From Streptomyces sp. NRRL B-3428 (GTDB lineage: Bacteria > Actinomycetota > Actinomycetes > Streptomycetales > Streptomycetaceae): a DNA stretch of 64,000 bases. Both the position numbers and the translations under genes were made by a program. Below the pieces are notes generated by a model. The model was given only the letters and a program-made list of their open reading frames with translations. It was not told where the DNA came from and did not search any database. Of this stretch, positions 18,515 to 27,433 are shown in pieces. The stretch covers positions 124,001-188,000 of the forward strand of contig JOGW01000010.1 of the NCBI GenBank assembly GCA_000721375.1. The letters are read 5' to 3'. Position 1 is the stretch's first letter. Each line of letters opens with the position of its first letter.

Positions 18515-20535
18515 TTCCAGCTGTTGATCCGCCCGGTGTCCTGCGCCGCCTTGTCCTGCACCCGCAACTTCCAGGTACCGGCGGCGACTTCGGACGAGGC
18601 GTTGACGGTGTACGTCGCCTGGACGTTGTCCGCCGAGTCCGAGGAGCTGAACGGCTTCAGGTTGTAGACCGAGCCGTCCGGCGCCACCAGATCCACCACG
18701 AGGTCACCGCGCCAGGTGTGCGTGATGTCCACGGCGACCTGGAGGGTGGCCGGTGCGTTGCCGGTCTTGTCGACGGCGATGGACGAGGTCACGGCCGCCC
18801 CGTTGTCCGGGATCGAGACGGGCGTGGTGTTCTCGTACGAGGTGCCACCGCCCCCGCCGCCCGAGCGGGCGCCCACGGCGACCCCGGCCCACGCGTCCTG
18901 CACCGCCTTGTACTCGGCGCTCGTCGTCCCGTACAGCTCACCCGCGACGGCGAGCGTGCCGGTGCGCGCCCCCGCGTAGTTGGTGTTGGAGCTCCACTTG
19001 GTGGTCAGCGCCTTGTACCAGATCAGCGCGGCCTTCTCGCGGCCTATGCCGGTGACCGGCAGACCGTCGGAGGTCGGCGAGTCGTAGTTCACGCCGTTCA
19101 CGGTCTTCGCACCGCTGCCCTCGGACAGGAGGTAGAAGAAGTGGTTGGCCGGACCCGAGGAGTAGTGCACGTCGATCGAGCCGATGCCGGAGTACCAGGC
19201 GTCCTTGGACGAGCCGTCCTTGCTGGGCTTGTCCATGTAGCGCAGCGGTGTTCCGTTGCCCCGGATGTCGATCTTCTCGCCGACGAGGTAGTCGCCCTTG
19301 TCCGAGGCGTTGTTGGCGTTGAACTCCACGGCCGCCGCCATGATGTCGCTGGTCGCCTCGTTGAGTCCGCCGGACTCCCCGCTGTAGACCAGGCCCGCGG
19401 TGTTGGAGGTGACGCCGTGCGTCATCTCGTGCGCGGCCACGTCGATCGAGGTCAGCGGCTTGGTGTTGCCCGACCCGTCGCCGTACGTCATGCAGAAGCA
19501 GCTGTCCTGCCAGAAGGCGTTGACGTACGCGTTGCCGTAGTGGACCCGCGAGTACGCGCCGACGCCGTCACCGCGGATACCGCTGCGGCCGTGCACGTTC
19601 TTGTAGTAGTCCCAGGTCAGCGCGGCCCCGTAGTGGGCGTCGGCGCCGGCGGTCTCCAGGTTCTGCGGAGTGCCGTCGCCCCAGACGTCGTCGGCGCCCG
19701 AGAAGAGGGTGCCGGTGCCGGAGGTGCCGCGGTTGAGGTTGTACGTCTTGTGGTTGCCGCGTGCGCCGTCGGTGAGGTTGAAGCTGCTGCCCGACTGGGT
19801 GGTGCCCAGGCCGACCTGGCCGCCGTACATCGTGTTGCCCGTGCCCTCGTTCTGCACGGCCTGCCACTCGTAGATCTTCGCGCCGGTCGCGGCGTCGGTG
19901 ACCACGTGCAGTTCGTTGGGCGTCCCGTCGTGCTGGAGTCCGCCGACCACGGTCTCGTAGGCGAGGGTGGGGGAGCCCTTCGCCATCCACACGACCTTGC
20001 GCGGCGCCTTCTCGGCGGCGGTCTTCTTCGAGCCCTCGGCGCGGGCTGCGCCCACCGCCTGCTCCTCGGCTGCGGAGGCGGCGACTTCGGCGGTGGTGTC
20101 CACGCCGGCCAGCTTCGCGCCCGACGCCTTGGTCACGGCCTCGGTCTTGCCGGCCTTCGTCTCGGCGACCACCAAGTCGCCGCCGAGGACGGGCAGTCCG
20201 TCGTAGGTGCGCTCGTAGCGGGTGTGCGTGGTGCCGTCCCGGTCCTGGACGACGTCGCGTACGACGAGCTTCTCCTTGGCGCCGAGCCCGAGTTCCTTCG
20301 CGGTCTCGGCCTTGGTGGAGTTCGCCTCGCGCAGCAGCTCAGCGCGCTGGGCGGGCGACAGCTTGGCGGGCAGCGCGCCCGGATCGGCCTGCCCCGCGAC
20401 GGGGGCGGAAGTGGGGTCGGCGCTCGCGGCGCCGGCCTGGAGGCCGACGGTCAGCAGGGCGGCGGCGGAGAGCAGGGCGCCGACGGCCGTCGCACGACGA
20501 CGGGTGGTGCGGGTGTGGGAGGTGGGTCTCAACAC
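18502..20535 (-). CDS. Secreted M4 neutral zinc metalloprotease with P-domain
   Basis: 677-residue pre-pro-enzyme. The start is GTG at 20535, five bases after AAGGAG, giving MLRPTSHTRTTRRRATAVG and a signal peptide that ends near GAASA. A propeptide with PepSY/FTP-like segments (GLPVLGGDLVVAETKAGKTEAV) follows. The thermolysin-type catalytic domain has HEMTH at about 369-373, GGLNEATSD with the third zinc ligand, and HYSSGPANHFFYLL with the active-site His. After a glycine-rich linker (GARSGGGGGGT), the last roughly 120 residues form a P/homoB-like domain (SIPDNGAAVTSSI...DKTGNAPATLQVAVDITHTW...LRVQDKAAQDTG). It is exported and degrades extracellular protein. The Leu at codon 2 is TTG, so the GTG is preferred. 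Confidence 0.93.
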   Translation of the reverse strand: MLRPTSHTRTTRRRATAVGALLSAAALLTVGLQAGAASADPTSAPVAGQADPGALPAKLSPAQRAELLREANSTKAETAKELGLGAKEKLVVRDVVQDRDGTTHTRYERTYDGLPVLGGDLVVAETKAGKTEAVTKASGAKLAGVDTTAEVAASAAEEQAVGAARAEGSKKTAAEKAPRKVVWMAKGSPTLAYETVVGGLQHDGTPNELHVVTDAATGAKIYEWQAVQNEGTGNTMYGGQVGLGTTQSGSSFNLTDGARGNHKTYNLNRGTSGTGTLFSGADDVWGDGTPQNLETAGADAHYGAALTWDYYKNVHGRSGIRGDGVGAYSRVHYGNAYVNAFWQDSCFCMTYGDGSGNTKPLTSIDVAAHEMTHGVTSNTAGLVYSGESGGLNEATSDIMAAAVEFNANNASDKGDYLVGEKIDIRGNGTPLRYMDKPSKDGSSKDAWYSGIGSIDVHYSSGPANHFFYLLSEGSGAKTVNGVNYDSPTSDGLPVTGIGREKAALIWYKALTTKWSSNTNYAGARTGTLAVAGELYGTTSAEYKAVQDAWAGVAVGARSGGGGGGTSYENTTPVSIPDNGAAVTSSIAVDKTGNAPATLQVAVDITHTWRGDLVVDLVAPDGSVYNLKPFSSSDSADNVQATYTVNASSEVAAGTWKLRVQDKAAQDTGRINSWKLTF

Positions 20536-21211
20536 TGACTCCTTCTGCGGGCCGTGGTCACGGCCGGACCACCGGTCGGCGGGGTGGCCGGCCGGTTCAG
20601 AACAGGCAGAGCGAGGTGCGTGGGGCGGGGCGTGGGGGGCGCAGCCCCCACGAGCACACCGGTCGACAGTCCGCTGACGCATGGACGAGCCGTCGGATCC
20701 AGGCGGGGGCCCGGGGGCGGCAGCCCCCGTAGGTCGGTACACAGGTGCCACGTGGGACACCGTGCGCCGACCGAGGTGAAGAGTGGCAGGCGTGTCGACG
20801 TTCTGTCAGGAGCGCATCAAGAGGTTGGCCGGAAACAGTCCGTTGTCCGGGGGTGACTGTTCGGAATACGGAAGACATCCGATCGGTGCTGCGCGAACAG
20901 CCGGCCACGGCGGACGCCCCCTGCGTACCGCCGTGGTTTTAAGAGCTGTTGACCTGGCTCGACCCACCGGACCGACCTGCCGGGCCCGATGCGTATCGGC
21001 GAACTGTCCCGTTCCCGCGATCAGTTCGGCCGGCGGCCCGTTCGCGGACTCGCGGCCGATTCTTGTCGCGCGGCGCGGGATCCGACGGCAGCGAAGCAGT
21101 GCGGACCCCGCTCGCGGCACCCCGGCAGGAGGCCGCCTCCGCCACACGGCGGAGACGGTTCGCCGCGATGGATGACGTGCGACCCACGTGCCCACGGCCA
21201 GCATCGGAGCC
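20536..21211. other. Long intergenic region with hairpins and a gene remnant
   Basis: 676 bases without an intact gene. 20600-20740 holds two GC hairpins of the form GGGGG...GCAGCCCCC. 20760-20940 probably contains the metalloprotease promoter. 20975-21180 is a decayed copy of the end of the ABC exporter gene described separately. Confidence 0.6.
20975..21180 (-). pseudogene. Decayed fragment of an ABC exporter 3' end
   Basis: On the minus strand one frame reads NGPPAELIAGTGQFADTHRA, nearly the same as DGPPDELIAGTGRFSDLHRA at the end of the intact exporter gene at 21777. Another frame just upstream reads SSIAANRLRRVAEAA, similar to its VVIAHRLSTVAIADRV. The 15-base string cccgcgatcagttcg occurs in both (21014-21028 and 21832-21846). 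The parts are in different frames with extra bases between them, so this is a frameshifted remnant, not a gene. The small membrane-protein gene sits between the remnant and the intact copy. Confidence 0.75.
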
Positions 21212-21730
21212 ATGACGATCACGCCCGCTCCCCGCACTGCCGCCGCAGCCCCTGTCTGGGCCCGCCGAGCCGCCCACGCCATAGCCCTGTGCGCCCTGCC
21301 CTCCGGGCTCTGGCGGATCGCCATGGCGTGCGGGGTGCCGGTCGGCTACAGCGACAAGGTCCTGCGCGAGGTCTTCGACATTCCGGGGTGGGGGATCGCG
21401 TACGTCATCGGTCTCTCCGTGCTCGCCGAACTGGCCGCTCTTTCCCCGTTGTTGCTCGTCAGCGAGCGGTGGCGGCCCCTGAGCCCTCGCGCACTCGGCG
21501 CGCTGGCCAGGACCGCTTCGGCTGCCGTCATCCTCGTGGCGCTGTGGCAACTCGTGGTCGCCTTCACCGTCGAGAGCCAGACGTACATGTCGAGCGGCGC
21601 ATCCCGGACGGTCTGGGCCCTCGCCTTCGCCCCCCTGTTCGCCATCCCGGCCCTGCTCACGGCCGTGACCTGGTCGTACACGAAGCGCCACAGGGGCACA
21701 CGCAGTCCCGGTCCCGACGCCTCGGCGTGA
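21212..21730 (+). CDS. Small integral membrane protein, unknown function
   Basis: 172 residues from ATG 21212, which follows a CGGAG site by two bases; an upstream in-frame ATG at 21188 lacks one. It has four likely membrane segments: RAAHAIALCALPSGLWRIAM, GIAYVIGLSVLAELAAL, TASAAVILVALWQLVVAF and TVWALAFAPLFAIPALLTAV. No family motif is recognised. It is convergent with the ABC exporter gene (46 bases between stops) and lies beside the remnant of that gene, so it may have arrived with or caused the rearrangement. Confidence 0.75.
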   Translation: MTITPAPRTAAAAPVWARRAAHAIALCALPSGLWRIAMACGVPVGYSDKVLREVFDIPGWGIAYVIGLSVLAELAALSPLLLVSERWRPLSPRALGALARTASAAVILVALWQLVVAFTVESQTYMSSGASRTVWALAFAPLFAIPALLTAVTWSYTKRHRGTRSPGPDASA

Positions 21731-21776
21731 GGCGCGTCAGGTGACCAGGGCGCCCGCCGTCAGTACACCCGAGCGC

Positions 21777-23618
21777 TCACCCCACAAGGCTCTCCCGCCA
21801 GGCGCGATGCAGATCCGAGAACCGCCCCGTCCCCGCGATCAGTTCGTCCGGCGGCCCGTCCTCCACCACCCGGCCGGCTTCCATCACGAGCACCCGGTCC
21901 GCGATGGCCACCGTCGACAGCCGGTGGGCGATCACCACCGCGGTGCGGCCGTGCAGGACCGTCCGCATCGCCTGCTGTACGGCCCGTTCGCCGGGTACGT
22001 CCAGGGAGCTGGTCGCCTCGTCGAGGATCAGGACCGCGGGGTCCGCGAGCAACGCACGCGCGAACGCGACAAGTTGGCGCTGGCCTGCGGAGATCCGGCC
22101 GCCCCGCTTGCGGACATCCGTGTCGTAGCCGTCGGGCAGTGCGGTGATGAACTCATGGGCGCCGATGGCCCGGGCCGCCCGCTCGATCTCCTCGCGGGTC
22201 GCCTCGGGGCGGCCGATCGCGATGTTCTCGGCGATCGTGCCCGAGAACAGGAAGGCCTCCTGGGTGACCATGACCACCCCGCGCCGCAGCTCCGGGATCG
22301 CCAGTTCGCGCAGGTCCACGCCGTCGAGCAGGACCTGGCCCTGCGAGGGGTCGTAGAAGCGGGCGAGCAGCTTGGCCAGGGTGGACTTGCCGGCGCCGGT
22401 CGAGCCGACGACCGCGACCGTCTGCCCGGCAGGCAGGGTCAGATCGAAGCGCGGCAGCACCTCGCCGCCCGTGCGGTAGTGGAAGGCCACGGACTCGAAC
22501 GAGACCGTACGGCCCGGGTGTTCGGAGGCGAGCGGCGGCAGCGGGCGCGGGTGGGCGGGCTCGGGCACGGAGGGCTGCTGGGCGAGCAGGCCCGCGACCT
22601 TCTCCAGGGAGGCGGCCGCGGACTGATAGGAGTTGAGGAACATCCCGAGCCGGTCGATCGGGTCGTAGAGCCGGCGCAGATACAGGACGCAGGCGGCGAG
22701 GACACCCAGCGCGAGCGTGCCGCCCGCGACCCGGTACGCGCCCCACAGGACGATGCCCGCGACCGCCGTGTTGGCCACCAGACGCGAGCACACCACATAG
22801 CGCGCCATCTCGAGCAGAGCGTCGCCGTTGGTGCGCTCATGGCGGTGGTTGAGGACCGAGAACTCCTCGTCGTTGGTCTGTTCGCGGCGGAACGCCCGTA
22901 CCGGCCTGATCCCGTTCATCGTCTCGGCGAACTTCACGATCACCGCGGCGATCGTGGTCGACCGCCTACGGAAGATCCGGCCCGCGCGCCGCTGGTAGAG
23001 CCGGATGAACAGATACAGCGGGACGAACGAGGCCACCGCCACCCCGCCGAGCCCGAGGTCCAGCCAGAGCAGCATCGCCGCGATGTAGACGAAGGAGAGG
23101 ATGACCGTGATCAGTTCCTGCAGGCCCTCGCTGAGCAGCTCGCGCAGCGACTCCACGTCGGTGGTCGAGCGGGAGATCAGCCGGCCCGACGTATAGCGCT
23201 CGTGGAAGTCCACCGAGAGCGCCTGCGCGTGGCGGAAGATCCGGCCGCGCAGATCGAGCAGCACATCCTGGTTGACGCGCGCCGAGGACCGGATGAAGGC
23301 GTACTGCAGCGCCGCCGAACCGAGCGAGCACAGTGCGTACGCGGCGGCTATCGCGATCAGCGGACCGTGGTCGTCACGGCGCAGCGCCGGTACGCCGCGG
23401 TCGATCGCGAAGGCCACGAGCAGCGGGCCCGCCTGTACCGCCGCCTGCTGGAGCAGCAGCAGAACGGCCGTGACCGCCACCCGCGCCCTGAGCGGTGCGA
23501 GCAGCGAGCGGAGCAGCGCACCCGTCGCACCCTCGGGCGCGGGCAGTGCGTCCTGGTCGAAGGGGTCGCCGGCCGGCTGCCCGACGGCGTCGGCCGGCTT
23601 GTCCACCGTGGTGGTCAA
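21777..23618 (-). CDS. ABC exporter half-transporter, catalytically intact partner
   Basis: 613 residues. The TTG start at 23618 overlaps the stop of the upstream exporter gene as TTGA and follows GGAGGACCG, which argues for it over the GTG at 23606. An N-terminal six-helix exporter domain (about 45-330) is followed by an ATP-binding domain with Walker A VGSTGAGKST, Q-loop VTQEAFLFSG, signature ISAGQRQ and Walker B LILDEATSSLD with the catalytic Glu, then H-loop VIAHRLSTV. The signature deviates from LSGGQ. Together with the companion protein this gives one normal and one degenerate ATP site, as in heterodimeric exporters. Substrate unknown. Confidence 0.92.
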   Translation of the reverse strand: MTTTVDKPADAVGQPAGDPFDQDALPAPEGATGALLRSLLAPLRARVAVTAVLLLLQQAAVQAGPLLVAFAIDRGVPALRRDDHGPLIAIAAAYALCSLGSAALQYAFIRSSARVNQDVLLDLRGRIFRHAQALSVDFHERYTSGRLISRSTTDVESLRELLSEGLQELITVILSFVYIAAMLLWLDLGLGGVAVASFVPLYLFIRLYQRRAGRIFRRRSTTIAAVIVKFAETMNGIRPVRAFRREQTNDEEFSVLNHRHERTNGDALLEMARYVVCSRLVANTAVAGIVLWGAYRVAGGTLALGVLAACVLYLRRLYDPIDRLGMFLNSYQSAAASLEKVAGLLAQQPSVPEPAHPRPLPPLASEHPGRTVSFESVAFHYRTGGEVLPRFDLTLPAGQTVAVVGSTGAGKSTLAKLLARFYDPSQGQVLLDGVDLRELAIPELRRGVVMVTQEAFLFSGTIAENIAIGRPEATREEIERAARAIGAHEFITALPDGYDTDVRKRGGRISAGQRQLVAFARALLADPAVLILDEATSSLDVPGERAVQQAMRTVLHGRTAVVIAHRLSTVAIADRVLVMEAGRVVEDGPPDELIAGTGRFSDLHRAWRESLVG

Positions 23619-25453
23619 CGGTCCTCCTTCGCGAAGGAAAGGTCGTTCGGATACGGGAAGTCGGCGCCGTAGCCCGGCTCGCCGGCCTCGTCCGCGCCGG
23701 ACATCAGCCACGCGTACTCCGCGCTGTCGCGCAGCAGCTCCTGATGCGTGCCGACCGCCGTGATCCGTCCGCCGGAGAGCAGCGCCACCCGGTCCGCGAG
23801 CAGCACCGTCGACGGGCGGTGGGCGACGACGAGTGCGGTGGTTCCGGCGAGCACCTCGCGCAGCGCCGCCTCGACCAGGGCCTCGGTGTGCACGTCGAGT
23901 GCGGACAGCGGGTCGTCAAGGACGAGGAAGCGCGGCTTGCCCACCACGGCCCTGGCCAGCGCGAGCCGTTGGCGCTGACCGCCCGACAGGCTCAGACCCT
24001 GTTCACCGACCTGGGTGTCCACACCCTGCGGCAGCGCGTACACGAAGTCGGCCTGGGCGACGGCCAGCGCGCGCCGCAGATCGTCGGCGGTCGCGTGCTC
24101 GGCGCCCATCAGGACGTTCTCGCCGACGCTCGCCGAGAACAGCGTCGGCTCCTCGAAGGCGACCGCGACCAGCTCCCGCAGCCGCTCGCGCGGCATCGCG
24201 GTGATGTCCTCGCCGTCCAACGTGATCCGCCCGCCGGTCAGTTCGTGCAGCCGCGGCACCAGCGCCGTCAGCGTGGTCTTGCCGCTGCCGGTCGCACCGA
24301 CGAGCGCCATCGTCTCGCCGGGGCGTATGTGCAGATCGATGCGGTCGAGCGAGGGCGCACTGCCGGGCGCGGCATCCGGATACCGGAACTCGACTCCCTC
24401 GAAGCGCAGTCCGGCCCCGGAACCGTCCTTGCCCGTAGCCGTCTCCGAGGACTCCGGTTCCGCGTCGAGCACCTCGAAGTACCGCTCGGTCGCCGTGGCC
24501 GCCTCCTGGCTCATGGCAAGGAGAAAGCCGATCGACTCCACCGGCCACCGCAGCGCCAGCGCGGTCGACAGGAACAGCACCAGCGTCCCCGCGGAGAGCC
24601 CGCCGTCCGCCACCTGCACCGTGCCGAGCACCAGAGCGGCCCCGATGGTGAGCTCGGGCAGCAGCACGATCACGGCCCAGATGGCCGCGAGCAGCCGGGC
24701 CTTGCCCAGCTCGGTGCCGCGCAGGGTGTTCGCGAGCGAGGCGAAGGCCTTGGCCTGCGAGCGGTGCCGTCCGAAGCCCTTGATGATCCGGATGCCGAGC
24801 ACACTCTCCTCGACCACCGTGGTCAGATCGCCCACCTGGTCCTGCGCCCGCCGCGCCACCGCCGCGTACCGCCGCTCGAAGGCTGAGCACACGAGCATCA
24901 TCGGCACCACGGGCACCAGCAGCACCAGACCGAGCGTCCATTCCTGCGCGAGCAGAATGATCATGCCGACGAGGATCGTGACCGCGTTGACGAGGAGGAA
25001 CGTCAGCGGGAACGCCAGGAACATCCGCAGCAGCATCAGATCCGTCGTCCCGCGCGAGAGCAGCTGCCCCGAGGCCCACTTGTCGTGGAACGCGATCGGC
25101 AGCCGCTGCAGATGCCGGAACAGATCCGCCCGCATCGAGGCCTCGACGCTCGCCAGCGGACGCGCCACCAGCCAGCGCCGCAGCCCGAAGAGACCCGCCT
25201 CGGTGAGCCCGAGCAACAGCAGCAGGAGCGCACCCAGCCACACCCCGCCCGGGTCGCGGTCGGAGACCGGACCGTCCACCATCCATTTCAGGACGAGCGG
25301 GATGACAAGCCCCACACAGGACGCGACGATCGCGACAAACGCCGCGGAGAACAGCCGAGTTCGGACCGGTCTGACGTAGGGCCACAGCCTCAGCAGGGAG
25401 CGGACCGCGGAGCGTTCGGGCGGGTGAGCGGTGGCGGCAGGTGTAGTGGGCAT
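23615..25453 (-). CDS. ABC exporter half-transporter, degenerate partner
   Basis: 612 residues: exporter membrane domain (about 30-320) and ATP-binding domain (350-580). Walker A GATGSGKTT (386-394) and signature LSGGQRQ are normal. The catalytic Glu after Walker B is Asp (FLVLDDPLSALD, Asp514), and the Q-loop Gln is Glu (VAFEEPTLFS). These are the expected signs of the degenerate half of a heterodimeric exporter. Its intact LSGGQ would complete the active site of the partner encoded downstream with a 4-base overlap. ATG start at 25453. The first TM region follows LWPYVRPVRTRLFSAAFVAI. Substrate unknown. Confidence 0.92.
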   Translation of the reverse strand: MPTTPAATAHPPERSAVRSLLRLWPYVRPVRTRLFSAAFVAIVASCVGLVIPLVLKWMVDGPVSDRDPGGVWLGALLLLLLGLTEAGLFGLRRWLVARPLASVEASMRADLFRHLQRLPIAFHDKWASGQLLSRGTTDLMLLRMFLAFPLTFLLVNAVTILVGMIILLAQEWTLGLVLLVPVVPMMLVCSAFERRYAAVARRAQDQVGDLTTVVEESVLGIRIIKGFGRHRSQAKAFASLANTLRGTELGKARLLAAIWAVIVLLPELTIGAALVLGTVQVADGGLSAGTLVLFLSTALALRWPVESIGFLLAMSQEAATATERYFEVLDAEPESSETATGKDGSGAGLRFEGVEFRYPDAAPGSAPSLDRIDLHIRPGETMALVGATGSGKTTLTALVPRLHELTGGRITLDGEDITAMPRERLRELVAVAFEEPTLFSASVGENVLMGAEHATADDLRRALAVAQADFVYALPQGVDTQVGEQGLSLSGGQRQRLALARAVVGKPRFLVLDDPLSALDVHTEALVEAALREVLAGTTALVVAHRPSTVLLADRVALLSGGRITAVGTHQELLRDSAEYAWLMSGADEAGEPGYGADFPYPNDLSFAKEDR

Positions 25454-25641
25454 CAGTACCGAGCCTAGGCTTCACCACTGACATTCGGTTATCGGTTTTT
25501 GGTCGTACGACGGGTCCTGGGTCGCGACGCGGGACCTCCCGCGCACCAGCCATCCGTAGGACCCCGTCAACCGATCGGTTGATGCCGGATCGAGCGCGAC
25601 AGCCGATGCCGGTGCGGGCCCCGCGCCGGGACCGTGGAGCC

Positions 25642-26652
25642 ATGACCATCATCGAAGTCGCGGACCTCCACAAGGCCTACGGCGGCCGCCCCGCCGTCGA
25701 CGGGGTGAGCTTCACCGTCGAAGAGGGGGAGATCTTCGGCATTCTCGGGCCCAACGGCGCAGGCAAGACCACCACCGTCGAATGCGTCGAGGGCCTGAGG
25801 ATCCCCGACTCGGGGCGCATCCGGATCGCGGGCCTCGACCCCGTCGCCGACCACGACCGGGTCACCCGGATCCTCGGCGCCCAGCTCCAGGAGAGCGAAC
25901 TCCAGGCCAAGCTCACCGTGCGGGAAGCTCTCGATCTCTACAGCGCCTTCCATGAGCGCCCGGCCGACTGGCGCCCGCTCGCCGAACGCCTCGGTCTCAC
26001 CGACAAACTCACCACGCGTTTCGCCAAACTCAGCGGCGGACAGAAGCAGCGGCTCTCGATCGCGCTCGCCCTGATCGGCAACCCCAGGATCGTGGTGCTC
26101 GACGAGCTGACCACCGGTCTCGACCCGCGCGCCCGGCGCGACACCTGGAAGCTGATCGAGGAGATCCGCGCATCGGGCGTCACCGTCCTTCTCGTCACGC
26201 ACTTCATGGAGGAGGCCCAGCGCCTCTGCGACCGGATCGCCGTGATCGACAAGGGCCGGGTCGCGGCCCTCGACACCCCCGCGGGCCTGATCCGCCGCGC
26301 CTCGGGCTCCACCGTCATCTCGTTCACGCCGTCACGCCCCCTCGACCCCGCCGACCTGGCCGGACTCCCGGCGACGGCCGCCATCAGCACCGACGACCGC
26401 GACGGCCGGATCACGGTGAACGGCACCGACGAGACGGTCAACGCCGTGATCACCCTGCTCGCCCGCCATCACGTCACGGCCCACCAACTGCGGGTGTCCG
26501 ACGCCACGTTGGACGACGCGTTCCTGGACCTCACGGACAACGACGGCCTGACGGGCGGCGGCCTGACGGGCAACAACGGCCTGACGGGCAACAACGGCCT
26601 GACGGGCAACAACGGCCTGACCGACGACCTGACTGGAGCCACGGCCTCATGA
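25642..26652 (+). CDS. ABC-2 type transporter ATP-binding protein (DrrA-like)
   Basis: 336 residues from ATG 25642 (TGGAG five bases upstream). Single ATP-binding domain: Walker A GPNGAGKTTT, Q-loop GAQLQESELQAKLT, signature LSGGQKQR, Walker B IVVLDELTTGLD, H-loop LLVTHFMEE. Here the residue after the Walker B Asp is Glu, as expected. A DrrA-type C-terminal extension follows, and the last about 35 residues are NDGLTGGGLTGNN-type repeats encoded by an 18-bp tandem array. It overlaps the permease gene as ATGA (26649-26652). Likely exports a drug-like or lipid substrate with that permease; regulation by the downstream two-component system is inferred from the operon. Confidence 0.92.
   Translation: MTIIEVADLHKAYGGRPAVDGVSFTVEEGEIFGILGPNGAGKTTTVECVEGLRIPDSGRIRIAGLDPVADHDRVTRILGAQLQESELQAKLTVREALDLYSAFHERPADWRPLAERLGLTDKLTTRFAKLSGGQKQRLSIALALIGNPRIVVLDELTTGLDPRARRDTWKLIEEIRASGVTVLLVTHFMEEAQRLCDRIAVIDKGRVAALDTPAGLIRRASGSTVISFTPSRPLDPADLAGLPATAAISTDDRDGRITVNGTDETVNAVITLLARHHVTAHQLRVSDATLDDAFLDLTDNDGLTGGGLTGNNGLTGNNGLTGNNGLTDDLTGATAS
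26545..26628 (+). repeat. 18-bp in-frame tandem repeat at the end of the ABC ATPase gene
   Basis: Three perfect copies of ggcctgacgggcaacaac (26560-26577, 26578-26595, 26596-26613), flanked by partial copies at 26545-26559 and 26614-26628. Each encodes GLTGNN. Confidence 0.95.
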
Positions 26653-27407
26653 GCACCCTCACCCTCTCCCCGGCCACCGGCGCCGTACTCAAGGCCGAGT
26701 TCACCCTCTTCCGCCGCGAACCCGGCGCCATCTTCTGGATCATGGTCTTCCCGACCGCCCTGTTCGCCCTCCTCGGCTCCATCCCGGACTTCCGCAAGGT
26801 CGGCGACGCCATCCCCGGTCTGCGGCTCGTGGACGTCTACGTACCGATCGCGATCCTCACCGCCCTCCTCATGGCCTGCCTCCAGGCCATGCCCCCGGTG
26901 ATCACCGGCTATCGCGAACGCGGCATCCTGCGCCGGATGTCCACCACGCCCGTACGCCCCGCCTCGGTGCTCACCGCGCAGATGGCGCTGCACGGCGTCG
27001 CGGCCCTGGTCTCCGCGGTCCTCACCGTGGTGGTGGGCCGGCTCGCCCACGACGTGGAACTGCCGCGCCACTTCTTCGGATACGCCCTGGCCCTCGCACT
27101 CTCCGTGTGCGCGGCCCTCGCCCTGGGGGCCTTGCTGTCGGCGGTGTCCCGTACGTCCAAGGCCGCCAACGCCGTCGGTGCGGCGGCCCTCTTCCCGATG
27201 ATGTTCAGCGCGGGCCTGTGGATGCCCGTGCAGACCATGCCCGACGTGCTCGCGCGGATCATGGAGCTGCTCCCGTTCGGCGCCGCGGCCCAGGCGCTGT
27301 CCGAAGCCGCGGCCGGCGACTGGCCGAGCTGGTCCCACCTGGGCGTCCTCGCGCTGTGGTCGGTCGTGCTCACGGCGGCGGCGGCCCGCTGGTTCCGCTG
27401 GGAATGA
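26649..27407 (+). CDS. ABC-2 type transporter permease (DrrB-like)
   Basis: 252 residues with about six membrane segments, for example AIFWIMVFPTALFALLGSI, YVPIAILTALLMACLQAMP, LAHDVELPRHFFGYALALAL and FPMMFSAGLWMPVQTMP; the GLWMP-type segment is typical of ABC-2 permeases. Its start overlaps the ATPase stop and its stop overlaps a possible histidine-kinase start (ATGA at 27404), so all four genes form a tightly packed operon. Confidence 0.9.
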   Translation: MSTLTLSPATGAVLKAEFTLFRREPGAIFWIMVFPTALFALLGSIPDFRKVGDAIPGLRLVDVYVPIAILTALLMACLQAMPPVITGYRERGILRRMSTTPVRPASVLTAQMALHGVAALVSAVLTVVVGRLAHDVELPRHFFGYALALALSVCAALALGALLSAVSRTSKAANAVGAAALFPMMFSAGLWMPVQTMPDVLARIMELLPFGAAAQALSEAAAGDWPSWSHLGVLALWSVVLTAAAARWFRWE

Positions 27408-27433
27408 TCGCCATGGTGCAGGAGACTGACGTC

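Noticed and set aside
20939..21691. Minus-strand ORF across the remnant and membrane-protein gene
   Set aside because: It overlaps the better-supported gene at 21212 and lacks protein-like composition outside the relic peptide.
26545..26628. Tandem array considered as CRISPR-like
   Set aside because: No spacers; units are contiguous and in frame within a coding sequence.
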